From CBDDLJ01 sp965230635 (lineage in GTDB: Bacteria > Pseudomonadota > Gammaproteobacteria > UBA1113), in NCBI GenBank assembly GCA_965230635.1, contig CBDDLJ010000017.1, forward strand, positions 1 through 47,475: DNA of 47,475 nucleotides. The letters are read 5' to 3'. Below are positions 17,570 through 25,787 of this stretch, one piece after another. Position 1 is the stretch's first letter, and each line of letters opens with the position of its first letter. Both the position numbers and the translations under genes were made by a program. The notes below the pieces were generated by a model, which saw nothing but the letters and a program-made list of their open reading frames with translations, searched no databases and was not told the origin of the DNA.

Positions 17570-18175
17570 TTATGTTTGGCCAACTTTCTAAGAGATTAGT
17601 AAATGAGTTGCTCAAAGTACAAGAGAATTCATCAGGCCTAGAGCAAAACGAACGGATTAGTATTATCACAAATGAAATCTCAAGGTAAAAAAATGAAAAT
17701 GTGAGTGTGTTAGATAGGCTAGACTTATTAGAATTGAAGGGAGCGATTGTTACAATGAATGCGATCAACACACAGAAAAAAATTGTTGAGAGGATTGATA
17801 AAAAGTGGCGATTATGTATTGCCAGTTAAAGAGAATCACCGTTTTATAGCGTTTCCCTATATTGTTGGCCTATCCTAAGACATCATCTAGCGCCTGCTTG
17901 GTTATTCAAAACCTTATTGACAATAAAGTAAACGTCGCTTTTGAAACCTCGCAAGCAAACACTATACTCGTTTAGCATAGGTCAACAATATAGGGAGCCG
18001 CCATAAAAAAACTGCATCAAGAAAATAAATGAGAGCAGAGGGAAAATACCACCACTGAAATTGAAATAGAACATGGTCGTATTGATACAAGATGTTACCG
18101 TGTGGAATGATCATTTTAAAAGCGAATTAGTTGAAGGTCAAAAAATAACCAAAGTATGATTTTACCCTAATATTG
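17570..18175 (+). pseudogene. ISAs1-family transposase remnant, split by a small repeat element
   Basis: The left part in one frame reads LDRLDLLELKGAIVTMNAIN (from about 17710), the hallmark LLDLLxLKGAIVTIDAM region of ISAs1 (H-repeat) DDE transposases. After a one-base frame change it continues SGDYVLPVKENHRF (17803-17845), the conserved GDYVLAVKENQ motif. The match is then cut by the element 17847-18003. It resumes downstream with TTEIEIEHGRIDTRCYRV (about 18048-18103), the ISAs1 HGRIExR motif. Stops and frame changes abound (for example within 17680-17710). Both ends of the IS and most of the gene are missing. The 5' limit is uncertain. Confidence 0.72.
17847..18003. mobile_element. 157-bp MITE-like element with 32-base terminal inverted repeats and TA flanks
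   Basis: The left end (17847-17878) and the complement of the right end (17972-18003) align without gaps with 27 of 32 identical bases, including CCCTATATTGTTG in both. TA stands immediately outside each end (17845-17846 and 18004-18005), as expected of a TA target duplication of IS630/Tc1/mariner-type transposition. The 93 bases between hold no gene. The element interrupts the ISAs1 transposase remnant, whose reading resumes after it, so it is the younger insertion. Confidence 0.7.
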
Positions 18176-18251
18176 AGTGTAGACAGTACCTGCTAAATTA
18201 AGGATAATAGTCACAATATAGGAAATGTCGCTTGAAAAGTAAGGAATCAAT

Positions 18252-20183
18252 ATGCGTAAACAAATAAACAATGTATCTAAAAATGTATCTAAAAATGTAT
18301 CTAAGCCTGAACCAATTTTAAGTGAAGCAACGCGTCGCAGTCCAGAATGGTTGTTCGAAGATCAACAATTAACTCGTATATCATTAGAATTTAAGAAACA
18401 ACGTCATATGGATTCGCTGTTAACATATATTCAAAACTACTATGGCATTGTTAGCGGATGGGAGTGTGTTTCTCTTGGAATAGATAAAATAGAGGATATT
18501 GATAGAGAGCGAATCAAGCTCAGGCGTACTGGTCACTTCATAGAAAAAATTAGCCAGAAATGTGAAGATAATGATAATTTGGCTTTATTCTATCGTTTGT
18601 GGGCATTTCAGATTGTGCAATTAATTAGATTCCATCAACGCTTTGATAAGCAGAAAAATGTTGAATTTAGACTATTCGCGCCTGATTATAAAAATAAGGC
18701 TACTAATATCGTTAAAGATGTTTTAATGGCAAGTAATAAGTCAGGTCATTTTTTTGGTATTGATGTTAACGAAAATTTTGTCAAGATGATCTGGAGAGAA
18801 ATTTATTCTAAGACGGAATATACTCAGACCATACCTTCTCGATATGCACCCGATGATTACAATGCTTTTTTTCTTTTTACTCACGCCCTATTTTTGGAAT
18901 CTTTGGAAGTAAAAAAAGATAAAGAAGAGAAACAAGGAAAGGAAAAAACAGGAGCAAAAGATGGCCATGATTTAATGCGTAGCCAAACCTTGGATAAAGC
19001 TGCATTGGCTTTTTTGGTGCGGCTAGTTATTCCAGTACTGAAGACATCCTCAAAAAGGAAAAAGGGGTTGGTGCACCTTGCAAAAGCTGCTGCAGCTACA
19101 GAAGATGGTAGTGATGAGCGGATATTATTTCGCCACTTTTTGCGTGAAGTTGCTTATAAAATCACCCATGAAGATTGCTTATTGCGACCGATTTTTAATT
19201 TAATTTTAGTAAAATTTAAAGAGAATTGTAATTACGGTTCTGGTACCAACGGAGAACAAAAGCGTTTGAGTGATATTGCATCGTTATGGGGTTTTTCTTG
19301 TCTAGGTTATATCATGGGCGTGCAGGCGAAGGCATTCCCCGAAGAAGAAGAAACTTATGTTGCAAAATATTGTCAACCCACATTGAAAGAGCAAATTGGC
19401 GTACCTAAGCAGGATCGTACAGCAGTTGTTGATGTCAATAAAAAACAGACCTATACACCGGGAGAGTTTGGCTTTGTTAGTGATGAAGATAATAATACCT
19501 TACTAAACAGAGATAATATAACAAATCAAAAAGAACCAGCTGACCCGGAATCATTCTACGATGTAATAAAAGCATATCAACAAAAACACCTAGCTGAATT
19601 GAAAAAACGACGTACAGAGCAAGAGGCGTATTGTCGAGAGCCCGAGCATCATCATTTGCGTTTTATTTTGCCAGAAGCGGTGCCGAATGTTGATACGGTG
19701 AGCACAAGCAATGAAGTTAGTAGCAATAGATGCGGTATTTTGCAAGAGCGTATGCCAAGTTTTGGAGCGTTTCTTGTCACTTCAAAAAAGGTGTGGGAAA
19801 GCAGCAATGAAATCGATGATTCCAGCATTGATCTCGATAATGGTTTCCAGATCGACCATAATAAGCAAGAAAATGAAAAGCCTACTAAAAACAAGCAGTC
19901 TATTGATGAAAGCTTACAAGAACTAGCAAAACAATTATTGCAATTATCAATAGAGCAGCAACAGTTACTATCAAGTGAGTCTAATCATGCTAATAATTGT
20001 GCTGCTGATTTACTTTTAGTACCAAATTGTCAATTACCACCCCCAAATATGGGGTGTGCTGTGCCTTTGCCTTTTTTTGGTAGTAATAAAGTCTCGCAAT
20101 CTGATTCTGGTTCTGACTCTGAGGATTGGTCTGATGATGAGCTACCTTCTGCTGATACAAAGGACTTATGCCCAATATCCTAA
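18252..20183 (+). CDS. orphan 643-residue protein of unknown function; candidate secreted effector
   Basis: I do not recognise this protein. ATG 18252 has AAGGA about 8 bases upstream. Residues 8-18 are NVSK repeated three times, encoded by a 12-base repeat. Residues 30-360 are mostly helical and look like a folded domain (LFYRLWAFQIVQLIRFHQRF, RHFLREVAYKI, DIASLWGFSCLGYIMG). Residues 221-240 are a Lys/Glu-rich insert. Residues 430-465 may form a coiled coil (AYQQKHLAELKKRRTEQEAY). Residues 550-575 are Gln/Leu-rich, followed by a proline-rich piece and an acidic Ser/Asp tail (SQSDSGSDSEDWSDDE). There is no signal peptide and no membrane helix. A modular eukaryote-like build with an acidic C-terminus, next to IS debris and in a genome with a T4SS, fits an effector; this is inference. 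Confidence 0.7.
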   Translation: MRKQINNVSKNVSKNVSKPEPILSEATRRSPEWLFEDQQLTRISLEFKKQRHMDSLLTYIQNYYGIVSGWECVSLGIDKIEDIDRERIKLRRTGHFIEKISQKCEDNDNLALFYRLWAFQIVQLIRFHQRFDKQKNVEFRLFAPDYKNKATNIVKDVLMASNKSGHFFGIDVNENFVKMIWREIYSKTEYTQTIPSRYAPDDYNAFFLFTHALFLESLEVKKDKEEKQGKEKTGAKDGHDLMRSQTLDKAALAFLVRLVIPVLKTSSKRKKGLVHLAKAAAATEDGSDERILFRHFLREVAYKITHEDCLLRPIFNLILVKFKENCNYGSGTNGEQKRLSDIASLWGFSCLGYIMGVQAKAFPEEEETYVAKYCQPTLKEQIGVPKQDRTAVVDVNKKQTYTPGEFGFVSDEDNNTLLNRDNITNQKEPADPESFYDVIKAYQQKHLAELKKRRTEQEAYCREPEHHHLRFILPEAVPNVDTVSTSNEVSSNRCGILQERMPSFGAFLVTSKKVWESSNEIDDSSIDLDNGFQIDHNKQENEKPTKNKQSIDESLQELAKQLLQLSIEQQQLLSSESNHANNCAADLLLVPNCQLPPPNMGCAVPLPFFGSNKVSQSDSGSDSEDWSDDELPSADTKDLCPIS

Positions 20184-20196
20184 TCTGTTAGTGTTT

Positions 20197-20991
20197 CTAG
20201 GCAAGGTTAAATTTTGTTAAAATATCTTGTTCTTCTTCACGCAAGGTGAATATTTCAACGCCTGTTTCAGTAACTAACAGTGTGTGTTCCCATTGCGCGG
20301 AGAGGCTATGATCTTTGGTTACTGCGGTCCAACCATCGGGTAGCACACGTGTGTGGCGCTTGCCGGCATTGACCATGGGCTCAATGGTAAATGTCATCCC
20401 GGCAACCAGTTCAATGCCTGTGCCCGCTGTGCCGTAATGTAACACTTGCAAATCTTCATGAAAGATTTTGCCGATACCATGCCCACAAAATTCTCGGACA
20501 ATGGAGTAATGGTGTTTTTCGGCATATTTTTGAATTGCAGCACCGATATCGCCTAGGCGTATACCCGGTTTTACCATACTAATACCGGTAAATAGACAGT
20601 CTTGGGTAATTTCACATAGGCGTTTGGCTTGTATGGAAGGTTTTCCAACATAATACATTTTGCTGGTATCTCCATGGTATTCATCTTTGATGACCGTGAC
20701 ATCGATATTGATAATATCACCATTTTTCAGTCGGCGTTTACCAGGGATGCCGTGGCATACTTGGTGATTCAGTGAGGTACAGATTGACTTAGGAAAACCG
20801 CGGTAGTTAAGCGGTGCTGGGATGGCTTTTTGCTCATTGACAATATAATCATGACACAGTGTGTTTAATTCATCCGTGGTGACCCCGGGTTTCACATAAG
20901 GTTCTATCATGTTCAAAACATCTGCAGCTAGACGTCCTGCGACACGCATTTTCTCAATTTCTTCCGCCGTTTTTATTATGATTGACATCAT
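20197..20991 (-). CDS. map: type I methionine aminopeptidase
   Basis: A 264-residue metallopeptidase that removes the initiator Met from new proteins. Family motifs: NHQVCHGIPGKRRLKNGDI with the substrate-binding His, NIDVTVIKDEYHGDTSKMY with two metal-binding Asp, EFCGHGIGKIFHEDLQVLHY with the metal-binding His, FTIEPMVNAG with a metal Glu, and SAQWEHTLLVTETG with the last Glu. The length is that of bacterial type Ia. It is divergent from rpsB, the arrangement seen widely in gammaproteobacteria, and converges with the orphan gene 13 bases away. Confidence 0.96.
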   Translation of the reverse strand: MMSIIIKTAEEIEKMRVAGRLAADVLNMIEPYVKPGVTTDELNTLCHDYIVNEQKAIPAPLNYRGFPKSICTSLNHQVCHGIPGKRRLKNGDIINIDVTVIKDEYHGDTSKMYYVGKPSIQAKRLCEITQDCLFTGISMVKPGIRLGDIGAAIQKYAEKHHYSIVREFCGHGIGKIFHEDLQVLHYGTAGTGIELVAGMTFTIEPMVNAGKRHTRVLPDGWTAVTKDHSLSAQWEHTLLVTETGVEIFTLREEEQDILTKFNLA

Positions 20992-21131
20992 TTAACCCAT
21001 TGTTGTTAAAGACCATCTATGGTATAAATCGCATCGGCAAAGTGCAACAACTAACTTTGCTAATTTGTGTTTATTTTAAGTACATCATGTGCAATATATG
21101 GTCATTTCTCATGATGTGGAACGATAACGCA

Positions 21132-21190
21132 CACAATTCGGCACAAGTCCGTGGGTGCTTGAGATACAGAGTTCGGGCTTGGGAATTGTG
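21132..21190 (+). promoter_or_regulatory. rpsB mRNA leader structure, probable S2 autoregulation site
   Basis: In the untranslated leader, CACAATTC (21132-21139) pairs with GAATTGTG (21183-21190), and inside it AAGTCCG (21145-21151) pairs with CGGGCTT (21174-21180, one G-T pair). This two-part stem stands 36 bases before the rpsB start and is followed by GGAGG. The rpsB leader of gammaproteobacteria is known to bind free S2 and repress rpsB-tsf translation. That this hairpin is the same element is inferred from position and shape. Confidence 0.6.
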
Positions 21191-21225
21191 GAGGATTAAC
21201 CCAATTGACTTAGGAGTAGAGTAAA

Positions 21226-22023
21226 ATGTCAAATGTGACAATGCAACAATTGTTGAAGGCAGGCTGCCATTTCGGGCATCGAACCCGCTACTGGAACCCA
21301 AAAATGGCGCCTTATATCTATGGTAAAAGTAACCATATTCATATACTGAATCTAGAATATACCTTACCAGCATTAAACGAAGCGTTAGATGTTGTTCGGC
21401 GTATTGTTAGCAACAAAGGCAAGGTATTGTTTGTAGGCACAAAACACGCGGCACGTGATGTTATGAAGGAAGAATCCATACGTGCAGGTATGCCTTATGT
21501 GAATTATCGTTGGTTGGGCGGTATGTTAACTAATTACAAAACAGTTCGCCAATCAATAAAACGCTTGCTCGACTTAGAGCGCATGAATGAAGATGGCAGC
21601 TTTGATAGTCTTACCAAGAAAGAAGCATTGATGCTCCATCGAGAAATGGAAAAATTAGAGCGCAGCTTAGGTGGCATTAAAAATATGGGCGGTTTGCCAG
21701 ATGCCTTATTTGTTATTGATGTTAACCATGAAAAAATTGCTATTGCTGAAGCTAGACGTTTAGGTATTCCTGTGATAGGGATTGTCGATAGTAACTCTAA
21801 TCCTGATGGTATTGAGTTTGTTATCCCAGGAAATGATGATGCTATACGTTCTATCCGTCTGTATGCAGCGAGCATGGCAGATGTTATTTTAGAAGCAAAA
21901 GCGAGTCTTGCTGCTGATGATAAACCAAGCTATAGAGAAAAAGATGTCTATGTTGAGGAAGAGGGATCTAGCAAAATAGAAGAAGTGTCGGTTGAACAGC
22001 AACAGCAGCAACAACAACAGTAA
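21226..22023 (+). CDS. rpsB: 30S ribosomal protein S2
   Basis: A 265-residue S2, starting TMQQLLKAGCHFGHRTRYWN with the usual GCHFGH motif, then NYRWLGGMLTNYKT, GGLPDALFVIDVNHE and GIVDSNSNPDGIEFVIPGND. S2 joins the small subunit late and holds S1. TAGGAG lies about 13 bases before the ATG. It leads the rpsB-tsf-pyrH-frr run. The C-terminus is longer than usual: after KDVYVEEEGSSKIEEVSVE come eight glutamines encoded by mixed CAG/CAA codons, giving an acidic and then polyglutamine tail beyond the folded domain. Confidence 0.97.
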   Translation: MSNVTMQQLLKAGCHFGHRTRYWNPKMAPYIYGKSNHIHILNLEYTLPALNEALDVVRRIVSNKGKVLFVGTKHAARDVMKEESIRAGMPYVNYRWLGGMLTNYKTVRQSIKRLLDLERMNEDGSFDSLTKKEALMLHREMEKLERSLGGIKNMGGLPDALFVIDVNHEKIAIAEARRLGIPVIGIVDSNSNPDGIEFVIPGNDDAIRSIRLYAASMADVILEAKASLAADDKPSYREKDVYVEEEGSSKIEEVSVEQQQQQQQQ

Positions 22024-22054
22024 TAATGAAATATTTTTAACAAAGAGGTGTTAG

Positions 22055-22942
22055 ATGGAACAAGGTAAACCAATCACTGCCGCATTGGTAAAAGAATTGC
22101 GTGAGCGAACGGGTGCAGGCATGATGCAGTGTAAGCAATACTTACAAAAATCAAATGCGGATATCGATTTAGCGATTGATATGATGCGTAAAGAAGGATC
22201 ATTAAAAGCAGCGAAAAAAGATGGCCGAATTACCGCTGAAGGTTTAGTCACTATTGCGGTCAGCGATGACAGCCATTCTGCCGTTATGGTAGAAGTTAAC
22301 AGTGAAACGGATTTTGTTTCACGCGGTGAAGATTTCCAGCAGTTTGCGAATAGCATTGCACAAGTCGCTTTAGAGAAGCAATGCAAGGATGTAGCATCTC
22401 TATTAGCTGCTACAGTGGATGAACGTACTGTTGAAGATATACGCATGGAATTAATTGCTAAGCTAGGGGAAAACATTAATGTTCGACGCCTAGTGTATAT
22501 GCAAGCAGCCGGTCGTTTGTGTGCTTATATACACGGTGCAAAAATTGGTGTTTTAGTCGATGTCAGTGCAAATGACAATAATATTGGAAAAGATATTGCT
22601 ATGCATATTGCAGCAAGTAATCCAATCGTTATTGCAGCAGACGATGTGCCTGATGATATTATTGCCAAAGAAAAAGAAATTTACAGTGCACAAGCGGCAG
22701 AAAGTGGCAAGCCAGCGGATATTATTGAAAAAATGGTAGAAGGTCGTATCCGTAAGTTTTTGGATGAAGTCAGCTTGCATGGTCAAGCATTTGTAAAAAA
22801 TCCTGATATGAAGATCAAGCAACTATTGAAAGAAAAAAATGCCACGATTAATCTGTTTACTCGCTTTGAGGTTGGCGAAGGAATAGAAAAGCGTGAAGAT
22901 AACTTTGTTGCTGAAGTTATGGCGCAAGCACGCGGAGATTAA
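22055..22942 (+). CDS. tsf: elongation factor Ts
   Basis: A 295-residue nucleotide exchange factor for EF-Tu. The N-terminal UBA-like domain is ALVKELRERTGAGMMQCKQY with the conserved RTGAGMMxCK; next come EGLVTIAVS, VEVNSETDFVSRGEDF (the TDFV motif that contacts the EF-Tu nucleotide site) and MHIAASNPIVI in the second core subdomain, and the C-terminal module ends with VAEVMAQARG. AGAGGTG before ATG 22055 is the ribosome binding site. It lies 31 bases after rpsB and is co-transcribed with it; the stop is 1 base before pyrH. Confidence 0.97.
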   Translation: MEQGKPITAALVKELRERTGAGMMQCKQYLQKSNADIDLAIDMMRKEGSLKAAKKDGRITAEGLVTIAVSDDSHSAVMVEVNSETDFVSRGEDFQQFANSIAQVALEKQCKDVASLLAATVDERTVEDIRMELIAKLGENINVRRLVYMQAAGRLCAYIHGAKIGVLVDVSANDNNIGKDIAMHIAASNPIVIAADDVPDDIIAKEKEIYSAQAAESGKPADIIEKMVEGRIRKFLDEVSLHGQAFVKNPDMKIKQLLKEKNATINLFTRFEVGEGIEKREDNFVAEVMAQARGD

Positions 22943-22943
22943 T

Positions 22944-23666
22944 ATGGGCGCACAACCAATTTATCAACGTATATTATTGAAAATGAGCGGTGAAGCGCTC
23001 ATGGGTGATAAACAATTCGGTATTTGTGCTGCGGTGCTTGATCAGTTAGCAGCAGACATTGCTGAATTAGTCGATATAAAGTTGCAAATTGGGTTGGTTA
23101 TAGGAGGCGGTAATTTGTTTCGAGGTGCTGCGCTATCAGATGCTGGCCTGGATCGCGTTGCTGGTGACCACATGGGGATGTTAGCAACATTAATGAATGC
23201 ACTAGCTGTGCGTGATGCGCTTGAGCGGGCTAAATTGCCCGCTCGTATTATGTCAGCTATTCCTATGAGTGGTGTTGTTGATCATTATGATCGGCGTAAG
23301 GCGATGTATCATTTACAAAATAATCGTATTGTCATCTTTGCTGCGGGAACAGGAAATCCTTTTTTTACTACAGACACAGCTGCGTGTTTGCGTGGTATTG
23401 AAGTAGGTGCTGACGTGGTTATTAAGGCAACGAAAGTAGATGGTGTTTATTCAGATGACCCAATGAAAAATCCAGAGGCAAAGAAATTTACCCATCTAAC
23501 ATATGATGAAGTACTAGAAAAACATTTAGCAGTAATGGATTTAAATGCAATATGCTTATGTCAAGATCAAAATATGCCATTGCGTGTGTTTAATGTTAAA
23601 AAGCCAGGCGCACTATATCGCGTTGCGACCAGTTTGGATGAGGGAACTTTGATAGAGAGAGGATAA
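22944..23666 (+). CDS. pyrH: UMP kinase
   Basis: A 240-residue hexameric bacterial UMP kinase of the amino-acid-kinase fold, making UDP. ATG 22944 (MGAQPIYQRILLKMSGEAL) is chosen because CGGAG stands 7 bases before it and it follows the tsf stop by one base; a longer in-frame start inside tsf is unlikely. Motifs: VIGGGNLFRGA (phosphate loop), DHMGMLATLMNALAVRDAL (UMP site), FAAGTGNPFFTTDTAA and VIKATKVDGVYSDDP. It sits between tsf and frr as in most gammaproteobacteria. Confidence 0.97.
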   Translation: MGAQPIYQRILLKMSGEALMGDKQFGICAAVLDQLAADIAELVDIKLQIGLVIGGGNLFRGAALSDAGLDRVAGDHMGMLATLMNALAVRDALERAKLPARIMSAIPMSGVVDHYDRRKAMYHLQNNRIVIFAAGTGNPFFTTDTAACLRGIEVGADVVIKATKVDGVYSDDPMKNPEAKKFTHLTYDEVLEKHLAVMDLNAICLCQDQNMPLRVFNVKKPGALYRVATSLDEGTLIERG

Positions 23667-23670
23667 CAAC

Positions 23671-24228
23671 ATGTTGGATGAAATATACCAAGAAATTAAA
23701 CCACGAATGCAAAAATCGATTGATGCTTTACATCATGAGTTAGCTAAATTACGTACTGGCAGAGCGAATCCTCGCATACTAGAAGAAATTTCAGTGTCTT
23801 ACTATGGAAATAATACCCCATTAAATCAAGTAGCTAATGTCACTGCAGGAGATGCTAGAACATTATTAGTCACCCCCTGGGAAAAAACAATGGTTGCACC
23901 GATTGATAAAGCTATTCGTGCTGCTAATTTAGGTTTAAACCCTGTCATTGTAGGAAGTTTGATTAGAATACCGCTGCCACCATTGACTGAAGAGCGACGT
24001 AAAGATTTAGCAAAATTGGTCAAATCAACAGGAGAAAATGCCCGTATTGCAATTCGTAATTTGCGACGTGATTCAAATGCTAAAATTAAAGAGTATGCCA
24101 AGGATAAAACTATTAGTGAAGATGAGCAGAAAATTGCAGAAGGGAAAATTCAAAAAATAACGGATGGATTTATAGCTGAAATTGATAAAATCATTTCTAC
24201 CAAAGAAGCAGATTTGATGGAGATTTAG
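23671..24228 (+). CDS. frr: ribosome recycling factor
   Basis: A 185-residue factor that, with EF-G, splits post-termination ribosomes. Family motifs: ELAKLRTGRANPRILEEISV (helix 1 and hinge), YYGNNTPLNQVANVTA (the beta domain), IRIPLPPLTEERRKDLAKLV and IRNLRRDSNAKIKEYAKDK. It begins 4 bases after pyrH with GAGAGGA upstream and is followed 4 bases later by uppS. Confidence 0.97.
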   Translation: MLDEIYQEIKPRMQKSIDALHHELAKLRTGRANPRILEEISVSYYGNNTPLNQVANVTAGDARTLLVTPWEKTMVAPIDKAIRAANLGLNPVIVGSLIRIPLPPLTEERRKDLAKLVKSTGENARIAIRNLRRDSNAKIKEYAKDKTISEDEQKIAEGKIQKITDGFIAEIDKIISTKEADLMEI

Positions 24229-24232
24229 TGAC

Positions 24233-24964
24233 TTGACTGAGTCATTGCCAAAACATATTGCCATTATTATGGATGGTAATGGGCGTTGGGCACAGCAGCA
24301 CCAATTACCCAGGAGTGAAGGCCATAAAGCAGGTTATAAAGCAGCACAATCTGTTGTGAGGCATGCGGGGAAAATTGGCATAAAAGTATTAACGTTATTT
24401 GCCTTCAGTAGTGAAAATTGGCGCCGGCCACAAGATGAAGTAGGCCATATCATGGATTTATTTTATCTTGCGCTAACGGAAGAAATTGGTGAATTACATA
24501 AAAACAATGTTCAACTGCGCATTATCGGCGATATCACAAGCTTCTCTGCTAAAATCCATAAAAACATTGAAAGAGGCTGTCAATTAACAGCAAATAATTC
24601 AGGTTTAATTTTAGTTATTGCTGCTAATTACGGTGGTAAATGGGATATTCTTCAGGCAGCTCGTTCTTTAGCAAAAAGTGTTCAACGTGGTGAACTTGAA
24701 GCAGAAACCATTAATGAAGACTTATTTAATCAACGATTAGCAACAGCAGGCTTGCCCGAGCCAGATTTATTTATTCGGCCAGGTGCTGAATATCGTCTTA
24801 GTAACTATTTGATTTGGCAACTAGCCTATAGTGAATTGTATTTCCCCAACATGCTATGGCCAGATTTTGATGAAAAAGCGCTGGATGCAGCCATTCAATA
24901 TTTTCAGTCAAAGGAGCGACGCTTTGGCTTTACAAGTAAACAAATTCAAGATTCTAAAGGATGA
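24233..24964 (+). CDS. uppS: undecaprenyl diphosphate synthase
   Basis: A 243-residue cis-prenyltransferase that extends farnesyl diphosphate with eight isopentenyl units to make the C55 carrier for peptidoglycan and LPS. Motifs: IAIIMDGNGRWAQQHQLP with the catalytic Asp, GHKAGYKAA, FAFSSENWRRP and the C-terminal LFIRPGAEYRLSNYLIWQLA. The only start that keeps the conserved N-terminus is TTG 24233, with GGAG 10 bases upstream; the first ATG lies inside the MDGNG motif. The last codons overlap the start region of cdsA. Confidence 0.95.
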   Translation: MTESLPKHIAIIMDGNGRWAQQHQLPRSEGHKAGYKAAQSVVRHAGKIGIKVLTLFAFSSENWRRPQDEVGHIMDLFYLALTEEIGELHKNNVQLRIIGDITSFSAKIHKNIERGCQLTANNSGLILVIAANYGGKWDILQAARSLAKSVQRGELEAETINEDLFNQRLATAGLPEPDLFIRPGAEYRLSNYLIWQLAYSELYFPNMLWPDFDEKALDAAIQYFQSKERRFGFTSKQIQDSKG

Positions 24965-24966
24965 CA

Positions 24967-25773
24967 ATGAGTAGTCTCAAAAAGCGATTAATCACAGCGG
25001 CCCTTGTTTTACCGATAGCGGTTATAGGGATTGTTTTTTTGCCTGAAATGTACTTTTTATGGGTCAGTGGCATTATTATTTTACTAGGACTTTGGGAGTG
25101 GACAGCACTGGTAAAGTTGCACACTTATTGGGGTAAAAGCGTGTATGTGTTAGGCAATGCTATTCTGATGTTTTTTATCTATTATATGCCGGAACAATGG
25201 GTTTTTTCTGTTGCTTTATTTGCCTGGTGTGTCATGGGTTATTGGTTATCGCAGTATCCACGTGGTAGTCAATGGTGGCATCGGTTTTTGTCTTTTCGTC
25301 TCTGCTTAGGCTCTTTGTTATTATTGCCAGCTTGGCAAGGAATTAATTTTATTCGTTGGCACCAACAAGGATTAACATGTTTATTTTTATTGCTATTGCT
25401 TATTTGGAGCATGGACTCAGGTGCTTATTTTGCTGGAAAAGCCTACGGAAAAAAACCATTAGCATTACAAGTGAGTCCTAATAAAACGAGAGAAGGTTTT
25501 TACGGTGGGTTTATGTTAGCGGCATTAATCGGGGCTATTTATACCTACTTTTTGCTGCCACAATTGTTTTTTGTTCCATTGTTTGGATTATTATTATTGG
25601 TCACTATTTTACAAGCAGTCATTGGTGATTTAGTTGAAAGTATGGTTAAGCGGTTGGCGGACGTGAAAGATAGCGGGAATATTTTGCCAGGTCATGGCGG
25701 TATATTGGATCGTTTAGATAGCTTATTCGCGAGTGCGCCACTTTTTGCCTTGGGCGTGTGGTTAGTCTTCTGA
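24967..25773 (+). CDS. cdsA: phosphatidate cytidylyltransferase
   Basis: A polytopic inner-membrane enzyme of about 268 residues that makes CDP-diacylglycerol for all phospholipids. About eight hydrophobic helices are seen. The CDS signature is near the C-terminus (VSPNKTREGFYGGFMLA, then GDLVESMVKRLADVKDSG and ILPGHGGILDRLDSLFASAP, with the metal-binding DRLDS). Two starts are possible: ATG 24961, overlapping the uppS stop as ATGA, and ATG 24967, for which AAAGG has better spacing; I take the second. dxr, which usually follows cdsA in gammaproteobacteria, is absent and rseP comes next. Confidence 0.95.
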   Translation: MSSLKKRLITAALVLPIAVIGIVFLPEMYFLWVSGIIILLGLWEWTALVKLHTYWGKSVYVLGNAILMFFIYYMPEQWVFSVALFAWCVMGYWLSQYPRGSQWWHRFLSFRLCLGSLLLLPAWQGINFIRWHQQGLTCLFLLLLLIWSMDSGAYFAGKAYGKKPLALQVSPNKTREGFYGGFMLAALIGAIYTYFLLPQLFFVPLFGLLLLVTILQAVIGDLVESMVKRLADVKDSGNILPGHGGILDRLDSLFASAPLFALGVWLVF

Positions 25774-25787
25774 TGGTGATAAATTAA

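Noticed and set aside
18990..19350. Possible RhoGAP-like domain in the orphan protein
   Set aside because: RHFLREVA and DIASLWGFSCLG only faintly recall the family; no arginine finger or full motif order is seen, so I do not claim it.
22051..22476. Long antisense open frame over tsf (141 codons)
   Set aside because: It is the mirror of a conserved gene, with no ribosome binding site and no family features; the same holds for antisense frames over rpsB (21534-21875) and lpxD (30715-31173).
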